A DNA stretch of 64,000 nt from Lysinibacillus sp. FSL K6-0232 (GCF_038008325.1 NZ_JBBOYW010000001.1:3627501-3691500), one strand, 5' to 3'. Positions 1-8,383 are shown, counted from the first letter of the stretch. The notes: generated by a model not told the origin, from the letters alone. Made by a program: numbers and translations.

Positions 1-960
1 AGCACGGGCAGCTTCAATGGCAGCATTCAAAGCTAATAGATTCGTTTGATTCGCAATATTCGTCACTACGCTCATAATCGATTCCATTTCCTTTGACATA
101 CCAGCTAAATGCTCTATATTTTCTTCGATATCACGCAATGAATGGATAATATTAAGCATATTTTGTGACTGATTTTTTAAGCGCTCACGACCTTCAAGCG
201 CTTGACCTTCAGCTAACATCGATACATCAAGTGATTTTTTTGCTAGCTGTTTAAGCTCTTCCGATTGCGTACTTAAAAGACCAAAGGAGGTGTTTGTTTC
301 CTCTGATATTGTTGCTAGTGCCTCTGAAGATGCTACAATTTGCTGCTCTATTGATTCTCTCTCTTGCTCAATAGTATCTTTTAGTTCTTCAACAGTATTC
401 TCAAATGCCTCTAACACAAGCTGCTGCTCAAAATTACATATTTTTAGGATTGCCCTAATCGTATTAAATTGATCATAAGGATACTCTATATTTCCCTCCA
501 CTAAATCAATAAATGATGTAGATAGATCTTGAAATGCACAAATATACCATTGTGTTCGAAGACCAATATGAACATGCACCTTCGCAATTTTTACACGCCT
601 TTGGTAGAACTCCTCATCAATTGTTCCGTTAAACATTTCAATAATATGCTGACGCAATGTTATTTTCAGCCTTTCTACAGAACTATGATGGTTAATAATA
701 TCTACTAATTGCTGCTCTCTCCCTACCACTTCGTAAAAACGGTTAACGATGTGATCTATACTGTTCATTACATATGGCTGAAATGCTTTTAAATATTGTA
801 AATCTTGCTTTGTTAAATTTAGCATCTCCATTTGTTTTATCATGGATGGGCGATTAGACAAATCCATTTTCACAATATATTGCTGTAAGTCTAATGATTT
901 TATCTTTCTCCTTTTTTGAAAAACCACATATTTTCCCTCTTTCATTCTGTTTACTTTCAT
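1..960 (-). CDS. hemAT: HemAT-like globin-coupled methyl-accepting chemotaxis protein, C-terminus cut by window edge
   Basis: This is a soluble heme-based oxygen sensor that signals to CheA. The first ~200 residues form a globin-coupled sensor domain. They include the family block DIINHHSSVERLK, a Tyr at about residue 76 (heme-pocket position) and a His at about 129 in AKVHVHIGL that aligns with the proximal heme ligand of B. subtilis HemAT. A coiled-coil methyl-accepting domain follows, reaching the hairpin motif [17 protein letters not shown] exactly at the window edge, so the C-terminus is missing. There are no membrane segments, as expected for HemAT. The open frame starts at 960 but has no good Shine-Dalgarno. 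A second ATG at 929 has a strong one (GAGGG at 936-940) and encodes MWFFKK, typical of this family, but lies one frame off. A run of six A on the coding strand (912-917) is the likely site of an indel. Confidence 0.9.
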   Translation of the reverse strand, partial: MKVNRMKEGKYVVFQKRRKIKSLDLQQYIVKMDLSNRPSMIKQMEMLNLTKQDLQYLKAFQPYVMNSIDHIVNRFYEVVGREQQLVDIINHHSSVERLKITLRQHIIEMFNGTIDEEFYQRRVKIAKVHVHIGLRTQWYICAFQDLSTSFIDLVEGNIEYPYDQFNTIRAILKICNFEQQLVLEAFENTVEELKDTIEQERESIEQQIVASSEALATISEETNTSFGLLSTQSEELKQLAKKSLDVSMLAEGQALEGRERLKNQSQNMLNIIHSLRDIEENIEHLAGMSKEMESIMSVVTNIANQTNLLALNAAIEAARA

Positions 961-1485
961 TATGTTAAGAAACATCTAATATAATTTATCGATTACTACA
1001 AGAAGGGGCTTTTCACAATAATTTGTGGTTGACTTTCACTCTGCAAGTTTTGTTTCTTTCACAACGGATTAATCGCTCTTCCCCAACTACATAAATATCA
1101 TTACTTTGAGCCAACAAACCTTTTCAATAGCGGGTTTTGTCTATTTTTTCTTATCAAAATCTCTCATAATACCTTAATCATTTTACAAATGGCTGTCAAT
1201 CTTATAAATTACAATATTTTACACAAAATAGGTTGAAAGCCCTTCCTATTGATCTTTTTAATATGAAGAATAAAAAGTTATTATAATATTATTATGCAGT
1301 CTTTTCATTAATTATCATGACTAAAACCTTACTTTGTTCACATTCAATTTAACTATTCTAATATTTTCGCGTACCCCTAAAAATAGGTTTATAAACCTAA
1401 ATGATTGTATAATTAAAGTATATTTTACCTATTATAAAAACGCAGATAAATAGATATAAATACTTAAATGTTTTTCATACAAAAT
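961..1485. other. Intergenic region upstream of the HemAT gene; 16-bp palindrome
   Basis: This is a very AT-rich gap of 525 bases with no coding potential that I trust. It contains a perfect 16-bp palindrome, TAGGTTTATAAACCTA, at 1385-1400. The sequence around 985-1000 on the minus strand (AATCGATAA) faintly resembles a SigD -10 box, but the spacing to a TAAA-like -35 is poor. No convincing terminator follows the Sel1-repeat gene that ends at 1486. Confidence 0.4.
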
Positions 1486-2766
1486 TCATAATTTTTTAAG
1501 TTCCAGCAGTAATTTGGCAGCCTCTTCAACACCAGCATCAGCCGCAAGACGGTACCATTTCATCGCTTCTTTTATATTTCGGGCAATTCCTTCCCCTTTA
1601 TTGTAAATATGCCCAAGCTGTAGCTTTGCAGCTGCATCACCTTGAAGTGCTGCTTGCTTATACCAATGAATTCCTTTTTCAATATTACGTATCCCTGTTA
1701 AACCATTGCTCCAGATAAAGCCTAAATCATAAAAAGCATCAACATGGTATTGCTCTGCCGCTTTTTCATACCAAAATAGACCACGATTTACATCTTTCGC
1801 TTGAGCTAGGCGTCCTTCCAAATAAATGCCACCAAGACGATACTGTGCCTCCACATAACCTGCCTCAGCAGATTTTTTATAAGCACGAAAGGCTGTTTCC
1901 TTATCAGCCGTCACGCCTAATCCTTGTTCATAAATAATTCCTAAAGTAAACATTGCTTCGGCAACATGATGCTTTGCTGCATAGTCAAACCATTTTTTTG
2001 CTAGTAGGTAATTTTGCGGTACACCCTCTCCATTAAAATACATATCCGCTAAATTATTAGCTGCATCCGCATGGCCCTGTAAAGCCGCTTTTTCATAAAA
2101 TGAAAATGCAAGGGAGTAATTTTCTTCAACACCAATTCCTTCAAAGTAAAAATTTCCTAGTAGATATTGTGCATCTATATTACCCTGAACAGCTGCACGT
2201 TCAAACCATTTTAGCGATTTTTCTGGCTGAAAATATTCACCTTCTATAGCATTATAATATTGCCCTAGGCGATACTGTGCCTCTGCATCCTGCTCCTCGA
2301 CCGCCTCTTTGTATAAATCGATCATTTCCTCATAGTCTAATTCGTCTTCACTTAATATCTTGATTTGTTTAGCGTGATGCTGACAATACCACTCCAGCAC
2401 ATCCAATACATCGTCCACTACTTCAGCACTACAAGCTAGCTTCTCTAGCGAAGAAATTTGCCAAATAAGAATATAAACAGGATGTGGAATAGCATCACGC
2501 AGCACGTCATCATACTCTGCTAACAGTGTTAATACATTCTCCTGTACAGATTGCCCTGTATAGACAATTTGTAAATAACGCTGCTGCTGCTCTTTTAATA
2601 GTCCTTGAACTATCTGATACAATATTTTTTGCAAGGCTGTTATATGCACTTCAGTAAATGCTAATAAGTTCATATTTTGAGCAAACCATGTATTGTCTGC
2701 TTGTATACGCTTCTGTAGGGAATCAATTCTTTCTTTATTGCGCTTTATTAATAATTGCTCGTACAT
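1486..2766 (-). CDS. Sel1-like repeat (SLR) tetratricopeptide protein
   Basis: This cytoplasmic helical-repeat protein of about 426 residues probably works as a protein-protein scaffold. From about residue 140 to the end it has seven clear Sel1 repeats of ~36 residues and a shorter eighth. Each carries the pattern A-x-x-x-L-G-x-x-Y-x-x-G, for example DAQYLLGNFYFEGIGV, followed by A-x-x-W/F-x-x-x-A-A. The N-terminal ~135 residues are charged and helical and I do not recognise them. An upstream in-frame ATG at 2784 exists, but the ideal ribosome site GGAGGG lies between it and the ATG at 2766, so 2766 is the start. No signal peptide or membrane segment is visible. The partner is unknown. Confidence 0.85.
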   Translation of the reverse strand: MYEQLLIKRNKERIDSLQKRIQADNTWFAQNMNLLAFTEVHITALQKILYQIVQGLLKEQQQRYLQIVYTGQSVQENVLTLLAEYDDVLRDAIPHPVYILIWQISSLEKLACSAEVVDDVLDVLEWYCQHHAKQIKILSEDELDYEEMIDLYKEAVEEQDAEAQYRLGQYYNAIEGEYFQPEKSLKWFERAAVQGNIDAQYLLGNFYFEGIGVEENYSLAFSFYEKAALQGHADAANNLADMYFNGEGVPQNYLLAKKWFDYAAKHHVAEAMFTLGIIYEQGLGVTADKETAFRAYKKSAEAGYVEAQYRLGGIYLEGRLAQAKDVNRGLFWYEKAAEQYHVDAFYDLGFIWSNGLTGIRNIEKGIHWYKQAALQGDAAAKLQLGHIYNKGEGIARNIKEAMKWYRLAADAGVEEAAKLLLELKKL

Positions 2767-2995
2767 TATTTTCCCTCCCTGCACATTATGTAAAAAAAGT
2801 GATTTGCCTTCTTTATTCTAGAGATAACTACCCATTCAACTTTTGTCGATGAACTAAAAAACTGCCTTGCCACTATTATATGGAAGACAGTTGAATTTGG
2901 GTTACACATATGCTCTTACATAGTAACTGTACGCATCATTTTACCATAGCGCCTATGGATTGAAGGCATTTATTTTATTTTTACCAAAAATTCAT

Positions 2996-3013
2996 GTACT
3001 ATTATTATAGTAC
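2996..3013. promoter_or_regulatory. 18-bp dyad overlapping the promoter region of the secreted-protein operon
   Basis: GTACTAT-TATT-ATAGTAC is a perfect inverted repeat 30 bases before the start at 3044. It covers the place where a -10 box would lie (TATTAT or TATAGT). A second small palindrome, CCATAGCGCCTATGG, sits at 2944-2958. The position suggests an operator, but I cannot name the regulator. Confidence 0.35.
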
Positions 3014-3043
3014 GATGAAATTATAATTGGAGGAATGTACGTA

Positions 3044-3508
3044 ATGAAAAAAATTCTTGCCGCTCTTTTTGCAGCGACACTCATCTTTTCGACTGTAGGT
3101 GCAACATTGTTAATCTCAGATACACCAACAGCTGAAGCAAAAAAATCTTATAAATCAGGAAAAAAGGGCTTCACAAACAATAATAATAGCTCAAATATCC
3201 AAAAATCACAGGATAATTCTAAAGACAATAATGCAACAACAAATAAAAATAATACAAACTCAACAAATAAAGCGGATACAACTAAAAAAGGCGGCTTTTT
3301 CTCAGGCGGTCTTATGAAAGGCTTAATGCTTGGTGGATTAGCAGGTTTATTATTCGGTAGCCTATTTAGTGGTATGGGGATACTTGGTAATATTTTAGGG
3401 TTATTAATCAATGTAGCAGCCATTGCTGTTATTGTTATATTAGTGATGAAAATTGTGAATATGTTGAAAGATAAAAAGCGTAAAGAGGAAACACAATGGC
3501 ACAAATAA
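3044..3508 (+). CDS. Secreted/membrane-anchored protein with Gly-rich hydrophobic C-terminus (Tim44-like N-terminal family)
   Basis: The 154-residue product has a signal peptide (MKKILAALFAATLIFSTVGA), then a low-complexity Lys/Asn/Ser/Thr linker at about residues 35-80. A glycine-rich hydrophobic block (GGLMKGLMLGGLAGLLFGS) and a second membrane segment (NVAAIAVIVILVMKIV) follow, with a basic tail. Similar Bacillus proteins are often labelled as Tim44-domain proteins; I recall this from general knowledge and did not search. The start at 3044 is chosen because GGAGG at 3029-3033 is 10 bases away, whereas the ATG at 3035 is too close. The last codons overlap the next gene, so the two are probably translationally coupled. 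Function is unknown; an envelope role is likely. Confidence 0.7.
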   Translation: MKKILAALFAATLIFSTVGATLLISDTPTAEAKKSYKSGKKGFTNNNNSSNIQKSQDNSKDNNATTNKNNTNSTNKADTTKKGGFFSGGLMKGLMLGGLAGLLFGSLFSGMGILGNILGLLINVAAIAVIVILVMKIVNMLKDKKRKEETQWHK

Positions 3509-3783
3509 TTAGTGAGCAAGATATTATTAATGCCATTTGTTTATCCCAAGCGTATTATAAAAAAATTCGCCCAGAAGCTGTTCTTGTTGAGCTAACATAC
3601 GATGATGATGCTGGCTTTGGTGCAGAAGTTGATGTCAATGGCCAAATCGAAATGCTCAATACAGCAGCAATGATTGGCGCTTTACGTGTTTGGATAAAGG
3701 ATGTTTTACATGGCGATCCATTCTCAACAGGTATTGAACTTGTGTTAGATGATGAACAGGGTATTATTGCCATACTATCTTAA
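3496..3783 (+). CDS. YxcD-like DUF2653 family protein
   Basis: This small acidic cytoplasmic protein of 95 residues has no signal peptide. It shows the pattern of the YxcD/DUF2653 family: an N-terminal SEQDIINAICLSQA, a central VELTYDDDAGFGAEV and the C-terminal GIELVLDDEQGIIA. The family has no established function. The start lies inside the preceding gene (13-base overlap) with an AGAGGA ribosome site at about 3484-3490, so the pair form a two-gene operon. A strong terminator follows immediately. Confidence 0.75.
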   Translation: MAQIISEQDIINAICLSQAYYKKIRPEAVLVELTYDDDAGFGAEVDVNGQIEMLNTAAMIGALRVWIKDVLHGDPFSTGIELVLDDEQGIIAILS

Positions 3784-3785
3784 AA

Positions 3786-3833
3786 AAATAGCAGTACAAT
3801 GAGTCCCCTACAAGGTTCATTGTACTGCTATTT
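3786..3833. terminator. Bidirectional intrinsic terminator
   Basis: A 17-bp perfect stem (3786-3802 with 3817-3833) is flanked by A-rich sequence on the left and TTTTATTT on the right. It separates the convergent DUF2653 gene and the ion-channel gene and overlaps the stop codon of the latter. Confidence 0.9.
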
Positions 3834-4192
3834 TATTTGTTCACTTTCCTATCCTCCTCTTCCTCATGAAGAGAAATATCAACGATGGATCGTCCAAGCA
3901 TCAATAACATAATAAACATCACACCTGTACCAACAATTAAATAAATCATTGTAAAAACTTTAGAATAATTAGAAGTTGGATATAGTCCTGTTTCTACACC
4001 TGTTGGAATTAAGCTAACGACCGCAAAATACATAGCATCCAACCAATACCACCCTTCAGTTCCTTTGTAAAACAATGTTCCTGATAAAATAATTAACACT
4101 AATGTTGTAAATAGCGATAAAAAATATGGTCGTTGAAAGGAGCGCCACAATCCTATTAACAATCTTTTAGCAGATAATATAAATGATATCAT
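3833..4192 (-). CDS. Two-transmembrane potassium-channel-like protein with atypical selectivity filter
   Basis: This 119-residue membrane protein has the simple bacterial pore layout. TM1 is at about residues 23-43, a pore helix at about 49-62 (WLDAMYFAVVSL), then the filter loop, TM2 at about 78-102, and a short acidic cytoplasmic tail. The scaffold resembles the NaK/LctB-type Ion_trans_2 channels. Where a T-V-G-Y-G-D or T-V-G-D-G filter is expected, it reads IPTGVETGLYP, so selectivity cannot be assumed to be potassium. The ribosome site AGGAG precedes the ATG. An imperfect dyad lies upstream. It might be a non-selective cation channel or a nonconducting relative. Confidence 0.7.
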   Translation of the reverse strand: MISFILSAKRLLIGLWRSFQRPYFLSLFTTLVLIILSGTLFYKGTEGWYWLDAMYFAVVSLIPTGVETGLYPTSNYSKVFTMIYLIVGTGVMFIMLLMLGRSIVDISLHEEEEDRKVNK

Positions 4193-4241
4193 ACCTTTCT
4201 CCTCTCTAGTAATGACTGTCTATGTACGTTATCTACAACCT

Positions 4242-4270
4242 GCACATACTATAGTCAGACTATACTGTGC
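4242..4270. promoter_or_regulatory. Inverted repeat upstream of the ion-channel gene
   Basis: TATAGTC-A-GACTATA (4250-4264) is a perfect dyad. Weaker arms GCACA and TGTGC extend it to 4242-4270. It lies 50-78 bases before the channel start, in the expected promoter region, and could be an operator. No regulator is recognised. Confidence 0.3.
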
Positions 4271-4290
4271 TTTTTCACAAAACATCAAAA

Positions 4291-4319
4291 GGTAGGAGCA
4301 TCTTGTTATCGCTCCTACC
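4291..4319 (-). terminator. Intrinsic terminator of the SGNH hydrolase gene
   Basis: A 9-bp stem GGTAGGAGC/GCTCCTACC with an 11-base loop lies 10 bases after the stop of the minus-strand gene. It is followed on that strand by TTTTGATGTTTTG. Confidence 0.75.
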
Positions 4320-4328
4320 CTCTCCTTA

Positions 4329-5957
4329 TTATTGAGTGGTTAGTTGACTAAGGTTGACAAATATTTTGGCTGCCTCGCTTCGTTTTGTTGGAGCCTTTGG
4401 TAAGTATTGCTTGCCATCTCCTACTACAATCCCTAGCTCATACAGCATTGTAATTGCCTGCTGTGTTTCTACATCATATGAAGCAATATCTGTAAATGGT
4501 AGTTGATTACCTGTCACTACAGAAGGCTGATTAAATTGCTGTTCATAAGCTCGATAAAGCATTAATGCTAATTGAGCACGTGTTACCGGCTGTCCTGGAT
4601 TGAATTTTCCATCTGCTGTACCTTTAATGAGTCCGTGTGCATAGGCTGCTGCAATTTCTGACTTTGTTTTAGCATCATAATTCGCAATATCTGTAAATGG
4701 TGCTTGCTCCTGTGTTGTTAATCCTAGACTTCTTACAAGTATTGCTGCAGCTTGGACACGTGTTATATTATGATTCGGTCTAAATGTACCATCTGGATAG
4801 CCATTCATAATGCCTGTTGCTGCAGCTTTTTGAATATACTCTTTTGCCCAATGACTTTCTATATCCGTAAAGCTAATAGCTCCCTTTGTGGTAAATGTAA
4901 TGGCTGGATTTTGAACACTTTCATTACCAGCCGCATCCACTGCTTTTACTACAATATGATAGGCTGTATTTTCTGTTAGCTGATCAAGTGTAATCGCAGT
5001 TGTATTGGCATCAACTGTTGATATTTGCTGGTCATTGACAAAGATACGATAATTCGTTACACCTACATTATCTGTTGCCTTGTGCCAGCTTACCTCTACA
5101 GTAGTAGAATTCTTTACATTTACAGCAATTGCCTTCGATACATCCCATAAAGAGCTTGTCTTCATGATTGGTAAAAATGCTTCATTTGCTACTGCTAAAT
5201 AGCCAGCCTCACTTAAATGAATATTTTCTGGATTTGGTAAATAGCTTGGAACATCCTTTGCCACAACATCATATGTTGGCACAAACGTTGCACCTGCTTT
5301 TTCAACCGCTGCTTTTAATGTTGTATTAAGTGTAGCTAGTAGCACTTTAAACTGTGCTTGTAGTTTTTCCTCATAATATGGGAACGAATTATAATAGCCC
5401 ATTACATATACTTCTGCTTGTGGATTTAATTTTTTTATTTCTCCTAAAATAGCTCCAACATTGGCTACTGTTTCCTTTGTCGCCTTAATAATGGCAGCCG
5501 TATTAATGCCCGTTTGCTGTGATTCTTTTAAAATAGGCAATAAATCATTGGCTCCAGCAGTTAATGTAATAATTTCAGCATTTTTAATAGCATCACGTAG
5601 CTTTACTTGCTCACTTGTATAGCCAAAGCCCGTCACTGCCTTTTCTACATTATTTTGGATATCTGTTAAAATATTTGTTGTTGTATAGCCTGACATCGCA
5701 AAGCCTTTGTTATAGGAAGCTAAAAAGCCCTCTTGTTGCAATGCTTGTGCTACAAAATCTGTGTAGCTTAGCCCAATAAGACCTAGCTCATTCATACCAT
5801 GAGCTAATGAATCACCCAGTGCCACATAATCTGCCTGAACAGCCCAGCTCGGTGCTATATTGTCGGTTTGCTCCTCTGCATTGGCTGCTACAGGGGCAAC
5901 TAACTGTAAAGCAAGTATACTTGTAGCTAAAAAACGAAATTTCTTTGATAATTGCAT
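4329..5957 (-). CDS. S-layer-anchored SGNH/GDSL-family hydrolase with FnIII and SLH domains
   Basis: This is an exported esterase/lipase-like enzyme of 542 residues, predicted to be held on the cell wall. In order: a signal peptide (about 1-27, ending ANA), and an SGNH hydrolase domain with block I YVALGDSLAHG (Ser in GDSL) and block III TAGANDLL. Block V is NIHLSEAGY, with the catalytic His. A fibronectin type III domain (about 265-350) and three SLH repeats (about 360-540, starting FTDIESHWAKEYIQ) follow. The residue three before the block V His is Glu rather than the usual Asp. SLH domains bind pyruvylated wall polymer, as in other S-layer Bacillaceae. It is a single-gene unit with its own terminator. 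The substrate is unknown. Confidence 0.9.
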   Translation of the reverse strand: MQLSKKFRFLATSILALQLVAPVAANAEEQTDNIAPSWAVQADYVALGDSLAHGMNELGLIGLSYTDFVAQALQQEGFLASYNKGFAMSGYTTTNILTDIQNNVEKAVTGFGYTSEQVKLRDAIKNAEIITLTAGANDLLPILKESQQTGINTAAIIKATKETVANVGAILGEIKKLNPQAEVYVMGYYNSFPYYEEKLQAQFKVLLATLNTTLKAAVEKAGATFVPTYDVVAKDVPSYLPNPENIHLSEAGYLAVANEAFLPIMKTSSLWDVSKAIAVNVKNSTTVEVSWHKATDNVGVTNYRIFVNDQQISTVDANTTAITLDQLTENTAYHIVVKAVDAAGNESVQNPAITFTTKGAISFTDIESHWAKEYIQKAAATGIMNGYPDGTFRPNHNITRVQAAAILVRSLGLTTQEQAPFTDIANYDAKTKSEIAAAYAHGLIKGTADGKFNPGQPVTRAQLALMLYRAYEQQFNQPSVVTGNQLPFTDIASYDVETQQAITMLYELGIVVGDGKQYLPKAPTKRSEAAKIFVNLSQLTTQ

Positions 5958-6062
5958 ACACTTTCGCCTCCATCTATAAAATAGTACATGTAACCACCAT
6001 TTTACTAGAGAAAGGTTAAAAATAGGTTAAATAATAATATTTTTTTAATTTCTATTCCTTAT

Positions 6063-7229
6063 TTAGTCAGCTTGTATTTTTCCATAAATTCCACCACCCC
6101 CAACAGCAATCGCTAATTGACCTGTTCTTGCTTGATCAATGAATGTAGCAATTTTAGAGGGGACAATTTGTTCAAGCTGCTCTAGTGTTACATTGTGTAA
6201 AATATTCATCTCTGTTCCAAATGCTTGCAGTAATCGTTCCAGCATCTTAGGTCCAATTCCAGGAATAAAATCTAACGGCACCTGATGAATATAAGGGGGT
6301 CTATATCGAGTATTCAGTAAATCCTCCGATAGCTCCTGAATGCGTGTAGCCACACCTTTTATAATTTGTGTACTTCCACAATTTGTACAGTGAGTTGCTA
6401 GATTATCAAGCTGTTCACCACATTTTGCACAGACGGTTTGATGGTATTTACCAAGTAAAGGATTTAATCCATAATTTGCAAGGACTGCACGACCCTGCTG
6501 TTCATGAAGAGCCTTTTTTAGCTCTGTAAAATTGGCTGCTGCTAATCGTAGCTTTTGATATTCACGTGCTATTTTTCCAAGGGAATGAGCATCAGAGTTA
6601 CTAACAAATGTATATGCCTGAAGCTCTTTTATTTGATTGACCATCATTGTATCAGAGCTTAACCCTAATTCAATAGCGTCTATCATCTTCGGATCAAATA
6701 CCTCTGTTAAACTGCGCTGAACACCTTTGCCAAACAGGCTTTTAAAGGGGGTAAAAACATGTGCAGGAATAAAAAGCCCACCCAATTCATACACCTTTTG
6801 CTGTAATGTTCGTCCATCACAATAGATTCGCTGTGAGCTTAAATGGATATTTTTCATATGCTGAGCCATCCAATTTGAAAATTGCTTCATTAGCAAAAGT
6901 GTAGGGAAGTATGCAAGCACATGAATAGGGCCATGGCAAAATTGATCATAAATTTCAATTTCTGAACCTGGAATTAGTGTTGTTTCCTGAAAACGTAGCC
7001 CCCCTCCTTCTAGCTCCTTTAGTTCACCTTGCGCTAATAGCTCACTCATTTCCTCTATAACCTCTGGTGAATGACAATCGATAATACCAATAATATCTAA
7101 CCCCTTTCTTGCACTGGCTGTTTCTAAGATGCGTGCTAATGTTAATGTTTTACTGCCTGTAATTTTCACAGCACGTCCACTAGCAGTACGACCAATATGA
7201 ATATGTAAATCTGCATAAAACTCTTTCAT
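6063..7229 (-). CDS. Endonuclease Q-like PHP-domain DNA repair enzyme
   Basis: The 388-residue protein has an N-terminal PHP metal-hydrolase domain: YADLHIHIGRT near residue 5, a later GIIDCHSPE, and SNSDAHSLG near 215. A zinc-binding module CAKCG...CTNCG (about 265-285) and a helix-hairpin-helix stretch (FIPGIGPKMLERLLQAFG, about 323-340) follow. This order is that of endonuclease Q, which nicks DNA 5' to deaminated bases (hypoxanthine, uracil) in archaea and some Bacillus. The role here is inferred from architecture. It lies downstream of a small gene on the same strand with a 60-base gap and could be co-transcribed with it. An alternative description is the broader PHP phosphoesterase family. 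Confidence 0.82.
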   Translation of the reverse strand: MKEFYADLHIHIGRTASGRAVKITGSKTLTLARILETASARKGLDIIGIIDCHSPEVIEEMSELLAQGELKELEGGGLRFQETTLIPGSEIEIYDQFCHGPIHVLAYFPTLLLMKQFSNWMAQHMKNIHLSSQRIYCDGRTLQQKVYELGGLFIPAHVFTPFKSLFGKGVQRSLTEVFDPKMIDAIELGLSSDTMMVNQIKELQAYTFVSNSDAHSLGKIAREYQKLRLAAANFTELKKALHEQQGRAVLANYGLNPLLGKYHQTVCAKCGEQLDNLATHCTNCGSTQIIKGVATRIQELSEDLLNTRYRPPYIHQVPLDFIPGIGPKMLERLLQAFGTEMNILHNVTLEQLEQIVPSKIATFIDQARTGQLAIAVGGGGIYGKIQAD

Positions 7230-7289
7230 TTATAGCACTTCCTTTTGTGTATGTTAAAAGAAAAGTACCTTACATTACTGCAAGGCATT

Positions 7290-7460
7290 TTATTGTTTAT
7301 GATGACCTGCCATGTTAGGGTTCGCTTCATAGGCAGTTGATCCTTGAGCTGGTATTTCGGATGAATCATATGCTACTAATGTAACACCTATATCCTTCTC
7401 TAGCTTATTAATTTTATCAAGTTGCTGTTGATTGAGGTTGGCTAATTTTATTTCTTCCAT
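7290..7460 (-). CDS. Small conserved-looking hypothetical protein (56 aa)
   Basis: A 56-residue reading frame starts MEEIKLANLNQQQLDKI, with an AAGGA ribosome site nine bases before the ATG. It is amphipathic and helical at the N-terminus, then has a short beta-like segment (IGVTLVAYDSS) and a polar tail rich in Gly, Ala, Asn and His ending GHHKQ. No signal peptide or membrane helix is seen. I do not recognise the family. It lies just upstream of the endonuclease Q-like gene on the same strand. Codon use and the ribosome site support a real gene, but its role is unknown. Confidence 0.6.
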   Translation of the reverse strand: MEEIKLANLNQQQLDKINKLEKDIGVTLVAYDSSEIPAQGSTAYEANPNMAGHHKQ

Positions 7461-7521
7461 TGTTTATCATTCCTTTCAACCATAAAGTTCCCTAAAATTA
7501 AGCTATCTATACAAGGAAATA

Positions 7522-7555
7522 GGCTATCAAGAAAGTGGAAATTTTCTTAATAGCC
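7522..7555 (-). terminator. Intrinsic terminator of the btuCD operon
   Basis: A 13-bp stem (7522-7534 with 7543-7555, one wobble) lies 20 bases past the btuD stop on the minus strand. The downstream tract is moderately T-rich (TATTTCC). Confidence 0.65.
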
Positions 7556-7575
7556 CATTGATATAGTATGCTCAA

Positions 7576-8379
7576 TTATGTTGCTGCTACTGCCTTTATT
7601 TTATTGCTTGTAAATTGTTCAGGAATATAGGTTAGATATGGCTTGCCTGTCAATGCATGTGTCTGAATATCCGCGTAGACACCAAATACCTTTTGCAATA
7701 ATGCAGGCGTTAGCACTTCCTCTGGTGTACCATAGCATACAATCCGTCCATGCTGTAGCACATATATTTGATCACAGTACATAGCCGCGATATTTAAGTC
7801 ATGCAAAGCTGCGACTACTGTTAAATGTAAGGTTTGAATTAAATCCATCACCTGAAGCTGATGTTGAATATCTAAATGATTTGTTGGCTCATCTAGAATA
7901 AGCACCTGTGCTTGTTGTGCAAGTGCCCGCGCAACCATAACACGCTTTTTCTCGCCTCCTGAAAGGGAGCTAAAGCTGCGTTTTGCTAGATGCTCAATAC
8001 CTGTTTGCTTCAGCGCATCTTTCACAATTCGAAAATCCTGCTCTTTGTCTAGCTCTAATAACTTTTTATGTGGTGTTCTACCCATACTAACTAAATCATG
8101 TACAGTAAAATCAAATAATACAGGTGTTTCTTGACTAACAACAGCTAAATTTTTGGCAATAGCTTTACTCGATTGCTTTAAAATATCGTGCTCGTTTAAT
8201 AAAATTGTACCATTTTCAGGCTTTAATAAACGATACATATTTTTTAACAACGTTGATTTACCGCTACCATTAGGACCAATTAGCCCAACAAATTGCTTTT
8301 CCTTTATGTGAATACTCACTTCATGTAATATGCGCTGATCGTTAATGGAGAATGATACTTGCTTTGCTTCTAATGTCAT
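7576..8379 (-). CDS. btuD: ABC transporter ATP-binding protein, probable cobalamin importer
   Basis: This 267-residue ATPase of the iron-siderophore/B12 (FecE/BtuD) family energises import through the permease encoded just upstream. Visible motifs are Walker A GPNGSGKST (about residues 36-44), signature LSGGEKKR (about 140), Walker B VLILDEPTNH and the H-loop AALHDLN. The start at 8379 follows the ribosome site GAAGGAG and is four bases after the permease stop. A longer in-frame extension to 8511 overlaps the permease and is rejected. The operon is headed by a cobalamin riboswitch, which identifies vitamin B12 or cobinamide as the likely substrate. Without the riboswitch the sequence alone would only say iron-complex/B12 family. 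Confidence 0.85.
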   Translation of the reverse strand: MTLEAKQVSFSINDQRILHEVSIHIKEKQFVGLIGPNGSGKSTLLKNMYRLLKPENGTILLNEHDILKQSSKAIAKNLAVVSQETPVLFDFTVHDLVSMGRTPHKKLLELDKEQDFRIVKDALKQTGIEHLAKRSFSSLSGGEKKRVMVARALAQQAQVLILDEPTNHLDIQHQLQVMDLIQTLHLTVVAALHDLNIAAMYCDQIYVLQHGRIVCYGTPEEVLTPALLQKVFGVYADIQTHALTGKPYLTYIPEQFTSNKIKAVAAT

Positions 8380-8383
8380 CTTT

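Noticed and set aside
2858-2895. Inverted repeat AACTGCCTTG / GGAAGACAGTT, resembling a minus-strand terminator
   Set aside because: No minus-strand gene lies upstream of it to terminate, and the stem has mismatches.
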